This document shows, piece by piece, positions 57,429 to 64,000 of a stretch of 64,000 nt of DNA; position 1 is the first letter of the stretch; each line of letters starts with the position of its first letter. Where the stretch lies: assembly GCF_000340215.1 (NCBI RefSeq), contig NW_006921532.1, positions 11,695,501 through 11,759,500 on the forward strand, given 5' to 3'. This DNA comes from Pseudocercospora fijiensis CIRAD86. Taxonomy: Eukaryota; Ascomycota; Dothideomycetes; Mycosphaerellales; Mycosphaerellaceae. The position numbers and the translations under genes are program-made. A model generated the notes under the pieces. The model had not been told where the DNA came from. It was given only the letters and a program-made list of their open reading frames with translations, and searched no databases.

Positions 57429-57684
57429 ACCTATAGGGCAGTTTTGAGCCTATATAAGAGGCCTCCTTCTATATTGTAGATAGAGCATCAACCTCGTATA
57501 GCATATTGTTTATATTATACTTCTATAATGCCTATATTGCAGGGCTCTAGTTATTAGCCTAAGCGATAGTCTCGTTATCCTATCTTACTAAACATAGCTG
57601 CCTATATTGCTATAGGTTATGTTACCCTCGGTAGCCTATACTATTGCTACAAGTGGTAGTAGTAGTGTTAGTTTCCGTCCTTTA
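57429..57684 (+). repeat. 3' LTR of D, 5'-truncated
   Basis: 256 bp equal to bases 24-279 of the family LTR; it joins RT sequence at its left edge. Confidence 0.88.
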
Positions 57685-58300
57685 ATAGCAAGCCGAGCAA
57701 GACCTAGGCGTAGCATCTTCTTCGTCTACGCTGCTACTATATCTAGCCGCTATATCGTCTACCTCCTCGGCTACCTAACCTATCCCCTATATTAACCCTC
57801 TACTTTATAGCTAAACAGGCGTAGTAGGTAGTTAAACACTCTAGAGTTAGCACTATTCGGCTAGTTAGGGACGGCTACTTCTCCTAGTACTACGACTACT
57901 ACTACTCTCTTTATAGATAGCGCTGCGTACAAATACTAGAAATAGGCTATAGCTCCTCGCTACCTATATTAACTAGCTCGAGATCGACGATATTATCGCA
58001 GTAGTCGATTAATTTACTAGAGCTAACGCCGCTAGCTCTACTCTAAGGGATAGCACTTCTACGTCTATTGTTTAATAATCGATCGTATAGGCTATCCCTA
58101 CCTACGACTAGCCTCGGTTAGCTATTCGGCGGGCTCCTCTACGTCCCCTTCTTCCTAAAATAGATAGTACTTAACTAGTATACCTATCTAATACTCTCCC
58201 TTCGTATATAGGTCCTCTTACCTTATATAGAATAGTTTACTACCCCGCTCCGATAGCTACTAGACCCCCTTCGTCCGCTATAGTATAATCCCTACTAGCG

Positions 58301-58660
58301 CTAGCTTCTATACTAGCGATACCTCCCGCGCTAGCTTCTATACTAGCGATACCTCCCGTACTAGCTTCTATACTAGCGATACCTCCTACGCTAGCTTCTA
58401 TACTAGCGATACCTCCCGCGCTAGCTTCTATACTAGCGATATCTCCCGCGCTAGCTTCTATATTAGCGATACCTCCTACGCTAGCTTCTATACTAGCGAT
58501 ACCTCCCTAGCTAGCTTCTATACTAGCGATACCTCCCTAGCTAGCTTCTATACTAGCGATATCTCCCGCGCTAGCTTCTATACTAGCGACGCCTTCCTAG
58601 CTAGCTTCTATACTAGCGACGCCTTCCCCGCTAGCTTCTATACTAGCGACGCCGCCTAAG
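58301..58660 (+). repeat. Coding minisatellite, 12 units of 30 bp
   Basis: Twelve head-to-tail units starting CTAGCTTCTATACTAGCGAT, exactly 30 bp each, in the frame of element F (LASILAIPPA per unit today; ACA and CCA codons before RIP would give Thr and Pro). Unit variants are mostly in the last 10 bp. Confidence 0.9.
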
Positions 58661-58935
58661 TCTAACTCCTAAGGAAGCGTAGCTTATTCTTCCCTATTAC
58701 TAGCTTCGAAGTCCGCTACTTAACCTACTTCGCTAACTCCTTAAAGAAGTCTCTCCTTCCCTCCTATTCTAGAGAGCCCCTCGTTATCTACGACGCCGCC
58801 TAAGCTAGACTCCTAAGTAAGCGTAGCTTATTCTCCCCTATTACTAGCTTCGAAGTCCGCTACTTAACCTACTTCGCCGACTTCTCGAAGAAGTCTCTCC
58901 TTCCCTCCTATTCTAGAGAGCCTCTCGTTATCTAC
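58648..58935 (+). repeat. 144-bp tandem duplication in the element F frame
   Basis: Two copies, starting at 58648 and 58792 (both GACGCCGCCTAAG), period 144 bp = 48 codons, in frame. They directly follow the 30-bp minisatellite. Confidence 0.85.
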
Positions 58936-61900
58936 TTTAAGAGATAGGACGAATTAACTACTAGCCTCGGCACGGCGTAGTCGACCGATCGCAAGCGCGA
59001 GTATATCTAAGTCTAATTCTAGAGATAGTATTCCTAGCCCTAGCTTAAGGCGAAGCCCGTCTAGATTAAGAGATAGTATTACTAGGTCTAATATAAGAGA
59101 GAGCTTATAAAGGCCTCGTCCTAGAGCTTACCTATCGTAGCTATAACGTAGGCTCCTACTACGTATCTAGCTAAATCCTAGAGGGCGCAATCCGCGCCCT
59201 ACCTTACTAGAACCCCTACTACCGCTACGATCTATGCTACCGCGAGGTCGGTAGGGTCGAGACGATAATAGCGACGTTACGCTCGAAAGCTCGCGAGTAC
59301 CTTCGGTAACTAGTAGTTTAATCTAATCGGATTTAAGTAGTCCTTTAAGTAGCGACGCTAGGGTTAATTCCGACGAGGAACTAAACAACCTACCTATTAT
59401 ATCGACCCCTTATAGTCGGATAGTACTTTACTAAGCGCTCGCCGTAGATAGTTACTCTTATAAGTATTCCTAAGACTAGGATATAGACGTAGAAGAAGAG
59501 GAGCCGATACCGCCTAAAGTTATACTTATAGAATTTATTACTAAGGGCACTACCGCTACCTTCGCCTAAAGTTAACTTTACTAGCTCCTAGATATACTTA
59601 TATACGTTATAGAGTATAGCAAGCTCCCGACGTATATATACGAGTAGCTCCGAGGCGTCGACTAGCGTAGACTCCTCGCCGGATAGGTTAACGGGATACC
59701 TTCTATAGTCCTATTACTCGAGAAGTCGTACCTTATATCTACTAATTAGCTATTTTATATTACTCGATACTAGGATATTAACGCACTTCTCCTTCCTATA
59801 ACCTTACTTACGACCTATAGAGTCGGTATTTAGTTGTTCTATATACCTCGCTTTATAAAGACTATTACTTATAAGTAGTATATACTAGTAGGCCGCTCTC
59901 CGATACGACCCGAACGCTATAAGTATATACGGATCGCGACTAGACTCGATACTTCTAAATTTGATACGTACCTCTTCTTCCCTAACCTTCTACTCCTTAA
60001 AGCGAATCGAAATCGGAAGATCGACCGGCAATGTCGCTATTATATAAACAAGTATAAATAGGCTTACTTTATTAATACTATCCTTATTCCTATGCTTCGC
60101 GATACTTATCCTTCTCGAGTACTCGTATATTATCCCCTATCCTTCTAGTAAGTATATAATCGCATATACGCTCGATAGAAACAAGGTATAGAAGGCAATA
60201 ATCGTAATGTTAGTAAAATCTCTTACGATATTATAGATCCGCTACCGGCAAATTAAGACCCTATAGTCGACGTAGCTATACTACGACTATATTGTTTATA
60301 GTAGGGTATCGAACGTCGGTTACGTCGAGACTTAGATATATATTAGCGGCGTATAGAACTAGTTATTATATAGTATAGGACTAAAATCCGTCTAGAGGTA
60401 TAGACTCCCTTAGAGCTTAAAGAACTCCTCGATTAGTCCCTTAAGCGCTAGTTTAACCCTATATATCGTAATATAGACCGCGCTTAGTTCGACCTCGCGT
60501 AGGAAGACATCCCTACTAGACTAGTAGTCGAAGACGTAGTAGTATCTCCGCTTATCGCCCTTTACCGGATAGCCTATAGCGTTACGAAGACTAGCGGCCT
60601 TAATATCGAGCATCCTTAAGTATACTAGTAGTTCGGTATATAAGAGGCTTATAGTATCTAAGGCAAACTACTCCGTAAGTCCGTAGAGCGGCTTAGTAGT
60701 ATCGGCTTCTTCTAAGAATATAATATATCGAAGGATCTCTTCGCGTCTATTAACCGAACGGTAGAACCTATTTTTAGTTAGTTAATACTACCGCTTCTTA
60801 CATTCTCCTAGTCTACTATCGACTAGGTAGCTACCGTTACTTCCCTTATTACCCGAGATACTATATTTCGCCGAGCTCGTATCTTAGACGCCTTTAAAGC
60901 GGAAATTATATAGGCGTATAATATGCTAGATAGCTACGCCTCGAGCACTATTCCCTTTAGCGTACGAGGAGAGGTTCGTACTTACTAGAACCTACTCTAT
61001 TAGCCTAATCTACCTATAACTTGCCTAAGCCTAACCGAGGAAGTAGACGGGCGTCGCACTTACTAGCCTTTCTTTGTACTTAAAAGTAAGTACGTCGTCG
61101 ACTTTATATGTTTATAGTTAAACCGCTAGCTCTTTGTAATATATATAGTCCTTTCGTAAAGGTCCGTTAATATAGGCGTAAATACCGCCTAACTCGATCG
61201 TATAACCCGTACTATTAAGGAAGCCTCTACGTCGGCAATACTTAATATACTATTCGACTTACTAACGACGACCTATAATAGTAGTTCCTTTAGTATAAAG
61301 CATAGACTCTCTCGTAATCGTTACGACCGGTTAGGCGTAGGCGATAGAGAGTAGAAAGGAAGTCGTCGGGGTTTAAATATTATAGTAAGCCTCTATACTA
61401 CGTACGCCGCCTAGCTCCTAGCCGATCTCTTTAACTAGGTTTAACTACGCTTCTATACTACCGCGCTCTAGTAGACCGCCTATACTACTAACTTCCTTCG
61501 TAGCTAGCTCTAGGCTACTAGTTCGAAAAGGCTAGAGTAAGCTTTCTATAACTATATAAAGGAGACGATCGACTAATTCGTTACTACCTACTAAACGTAT
61601 CGAGTAGCGTATAGAGAGCGTAAGGGTAACGACTTAGAAGAGGATAACAACTCGGATTAGTACCTAGGCATCGTTAAACGGGCGCTTTAGTAATTAAGCT
61701 AGGTATATAGATACCGCTATACTAGCTATATACTCCGTATACTCTTAAAGCCCGATAAGCGCCTAGGGGATTAGGTATAGTTACGCTACTTCTTCTCGGA
61801 GGAAGTTACTAATAAAGAGAGAGCCGGTCTCTATAGCTTTTTATACGACCTTATATATCGGATAACGGGCGGGAGACCTAATATTATCGTCGCCCGGGGC

Positions 61901-62630
61901 GGTAGTAGTAACGCTATAAAAGGCGGCTTTACCTTATTTACCGCTATCTAGTAAACCCGCCTTTAGCTACTCTTTAACTAGGACGATAGTTTTCGCCGTA
62001 ATAGCTAGGAACGCCGACTATAGCGTAGGTAGGCGAGGTACTATTTCGATATACTTGCCTTACTTAGTCGGGATTACCTAGATATTACGTAATAGTTTAA
62101 GTGTAGTATAGGGCGTTATATAATAAATTAGATACGCATCCTTCCTACTTACGATAAAAGCAAAATCTATTAAGCCGTTCGATAGAAGAAAATACCCGGT
62201 ACTACCGCTTAATACTAGGTAAAGTAGGTAGCCGCCGTCCTAGTTAGCGCGAGTAACCTTATCTAGAATAGCACTATCCCGTAGTATTAGTCGCTCGTTA
62301 GTACCGTAAAAAAGAAGAACTAACTTTATATAATATACCGCTATATTCCTAATTTGCTCTACAATTAAGGATAGTAGATAATTAGCGAAGATCTTATTAA
62401 CTACTTTATAGCGATGCGATAGATTTAGCGACTAAGAGGGCTAGATAATAGTAACTCTGCGTCTACCGACGACGACGATAACGACGAGTAGATTCTATCG
62501 CGAAATAGTAAGGCAAGGCTAGCCGAACACTAGGTATAGCTGCCGCTTAATACGGCTACTAGATAGCGCCGATAATAGCAAAAACTTCGGGCGTACGCCT
62601 AAAACCGTAGTTATATAATAAGTATATACT

Positions 62631-62699
62631 AATAAAGAAACTTTAGGTACGTACCTATTTAATACGTAGAATAGGTATATACCTAAAGTTCCTTTATTT
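62631..62699 (+). repeat. Right palindrome of element F
   Basis: 69-bp imperfect palindrome: AATAAAGAAACTTTAGGTAC ... TATACCTAAAGTTCCTTTAT. Shares the ACTTTAGGTACGTACCTA core with the left palindrome. Confidence 0.75.
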
Positions 62700-63395
62700 A
62701 CGTATAGTCTCTATAACATTTAATCGTATAGTTAAAGAAGTAGATATAGGCTAGTTAACTAAGTAGATAGCGCTTAAATAAGATTAAATAGCGAGCGACT
62801 AGCGCACTACTAAATAAATAGATAGCCTATTATATATAATAGCGTATAATCTAGGTTTATTACTTTATCGACTTTACTAGACTAGCGTCGAGAATAATAG
62901 GATTCTATTATACTATTATTGTTCTATATACTTAGAATAACAAAATTGCTATATAGTACTAACCTCTCTTTATCCGGAAGCTATACTATACTATTAGAGA
63001 TAGAGCCTCGTAGTATAGGTAGAAATCTCGACCTATAAAGTCGGAAATTAGCATCTCGGAAGAGGCATTCTCTACTACTATATATAGCGATCTATATTCA
63101 CTCGGAGCTATAAAATACCGCTAGATATTCTATTACACTGTCTACTTAATATATAGATTACTATAGCTCTTAACCCTTATATATACTATAGGGTTATCGA
63201 GGACGATAACGAGGTAGACTAACTTTACTTAATAGGCCCTAAATTCTTTATATAGTTAACTACTTAAGGAACGAAATTATTACGTAGTTATATAAGCTAG
63301 AAGGACTATAATTAATTAAATAAAGACGTTGTTACTTATTTATATACTTATATAATTATTTATATAATTCAATATTACGGAGACTGTTTCTATAA
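62700..63395. repeat. RIP-mutated AT-rich DNA, no gene seen
   Basis: CpA/TpG-depleted, AT-rich and without coherent coding text. It separates element F from the minus-strand frame at the right edge. Confidence 0.5.
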
Positions 63396-63396
63396 T

Positions 63397-64000
63397 CGTA
63401 GTATTATATACCTAATCTAAGAACATTACCTTTAAGTAGCGTAGGGTTCTCTTCCTCTATCGATACTTTACGTAGAGTAGCCGTACCCTCTTCTATTACT
63501 AGTAGCTCGCGTTCCTTCGCTATACTTAGTCGCTATAGTACGACGAGCGTAATATCGTTGTCGTACGCCTCCTCCCCCTCTAGAAGTTCGATTAGAGTTA
63601 TATCTACTATACTATTCGCTAGGTAGGCGATGCTATAGCGCTACTAATATATAATCGTTCCTAAGACTTTAACGTTACCTTCGAGGTTAAATACCCCGAT
63701 TCCGATCTCGTACTCTATCTCGCTATATAGTAGTTTAAGGTTATAGCGAAGCGCCTTAATATCCGCTATCGTAACGTTAAAGTCCGGTAGATAGTAATAA
63801 ACTAAGAAGCGATACTATATTAATAGCTAAGTTTTCTTATCGAGTCTATACCGAGTATAACGCTTAAGGCTAAATATACCTTTAGTCTTATTACCTAGAT
63901 CGGTAATAATCTAATATAAATACTAGTACTTCCTATAATCCGGCGACCGTAGCTACGCCGCGCGAGAAACTAGAATATTATATATAAAACCGCCGTATAC
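63397..64000 (-). pseudogene. RIP-damaged unrecognised frame running off the right edge
   Basis: One minus-strand frame is coherent for about 200 codons with only TAG/TAA stops at Gln/Trp-like positions. Text includes DLGNKTKGIFSLKRYTRYRL, YYYLPDFNVTIADIKALRY, IEYEIGIGVFNLEGNVKVLG and an acidic LLEGEEAYDNDITLV. It ends at a TAA near 63397-63399, which may be genuine or a RIP product. The start lies beyond the window. No family recognised. Confidence 0.45.

Larger units (their letters stand above)
52226..57684 (+). mobile_element. Ty3/gypsy element D (element 2 family), internally deleted, inserted in F
   Basis: 5' LTR 52226-52504 (279 bp), leader with poly-C tract, gag (about 53300-54900) with CCHC knuckle near 54440 that keeps its His (CGGFKHI), protease region, and RT up to the codons just before the catalytic LDD. 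At about 57425 the RT is joined directly to a 3' LTR lacking its first 23 bp (57429-57684). RNase H, integrase and the polypurine tract are therefore deleted. The flanks atag (52222-52225 and 57685-57688) are a likely target duplication. Removing D plus one copy restores the element F frame. Confidence 0.85.
52103..62620 (+). pseudogene. Long RIP-damaged frame of element F (about 1,680 codons), split by D
   Basis: Starts MPPKE at 52103, followed by a Lys/Arg/Glu-rich helical stretch to 52225, then D. The frame resumes at 57689 in the same phase once D and one duplicated atag are removed, and stays open (only TAG/TAA, no TGA noticed) to about 62610. Order: Ser/Thr-rich region, a 12-unit decapeptide repeat (58301-58660), a duplicated 48-codon segment (58648-58935), an acidic stretch (EEEEP, about 59490), then about 1,000 codons of ordinary globular-looking text (for example FDTYLFFPNLLLLKANRNRK, SEEVTNKERAGLYSFLYDLI, RITGGRPNIIVARGG). 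An acidic TDDDDNDE patch lies near the end. No helicase, RT, DDE or recombinase signature recognised. Function unknown. Confidence 0.55.
51759..62699 (+). mobile_element. Element F: candidate transposon with palindromic ends and one very long frame
   Basis: Left and right ends are related imperfect palindromes (51759-51823 and 62631-62699) sharing an AACTTTAGGTACGTACCTA core; they align with each other in inverted orientation. Between them a single plus-strand frame starts at 52103, about 280 bp inside the left palindrome, and ends about 30 bp before the right one. The retroelement D (52226-57684) interrupts it; without D the element is about 5.5 kb. RIP depletion is strong. A DNA transposon is the best reading, but no transposase signature was identified and no target duplication was established. 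The palindromes could also be two independent foldback insertions. Confidence 0.5.

Noticed and set aside
15137..64000. Alternative genetic code (UAG/UAA read as Gln/Trp) in the long frames
   Set aside because: Stops fall at Gln and Trp positions, but the same DNA also shows His and Cys to Tyr, Asp to Asn, loss of ATG, and CpA/TpG depletion in non-coding LTRs. That is a DNA mutation pattern, and genes in the islands use normal stops.

Overview
The window looks like a piece of a filamentous ascomycete chromosome (Pezizomycotina; gene families and RIP style fit Dothideomycetes, but the species cannot be fixed from sequence alone). It has two compartments. Two gene islands, about 0.7-2.6 kb and 5.8-15.1 kb, have normal composition, short 50-80 bp introns with CTGAC or CTAAC-type branch sites, and conserved housekeeping genes. 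Everything else is a transposon graveyard in which CpA and TpG are almost absent while CpG, CpC and CpT survive. That is the mark of repeat-induced point mutation (RIP). In the old coding frames Gln and Trp codons read as TAG/TAA, zinc-ligand His and Cys codons read as Tyr, TGA stops are missing and most ATGs are gone.

Gene islands. An aminoglycoside-phosphotransferase-like kinase (1372-2061) meets a conserved fungal protein (2063-2488, minus) tail to tail with one base between them. Next come a NUFIP1/CCCH zinc-finger protein (5774-7303, minus) divergent from the RNA polymerase III subunit RPC8/Rpc25 (two exons, 7657-8388), a small 2EXR-like protein (9713-10201), a three-exon peroxisomal alpha/beta hydrolase ending in SKL (10449-11943, minus), a broken flavin monooxygenase (about 12403-13584), an unrecognised basic protein (13658-14428, minus) and the ESCRT-II subunit VPS25 (14391-15092, minus). 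A retrotransposon terminus lies about 45 bp from the VPS25 start.

Repeat compartment. From left to right: a RIP-killed hAT transposase (about 2.95-4.65 kb); Ty3/gypsy element 1 with a C2H2 finger (15.1-20.2 kb); a unit between direct repeats (20.4-21.3 kb); Ty3/gypsy element 2 (21.4-27.1 kb, resuming 41.3-43.8 kb); inside it chromovirus A (27086-41298, TSD cttag); and inside A chromovirus B (28864-36010, TSD ttagg). After an unassigned element start comes a third chromovirus, C (45221-49238). It is cut off and followed at once by a TTAGGG tract, a 273-bp tandem repeat and a RIP-damaged, intron-bearing NFX1-type helicase: a subtelomere-like block in the middle of the scaffold. From 51.8 to 62.7 kb, matching imperfect palindromes bracket one very long RIP-damaged frame (element F) that is split by an internally deleted element-2 relative (D, 52226-57684). 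A further damaged frame on the minus strand runs off the right edge.

Most notable: A and B carry a 10-nt match between the LTR and the primer site, the arrangement used by self-priming Tf1/sushi elements; a CCCCGGGGG-centred near-palindrome sits at ORF boundaries of two unrelated retroelement families; and element F encodes a large protein I do not recognise. A 100-N gap (28267-28366) lies in A; comparison with B suggests the missing sequence is about 184 bp.
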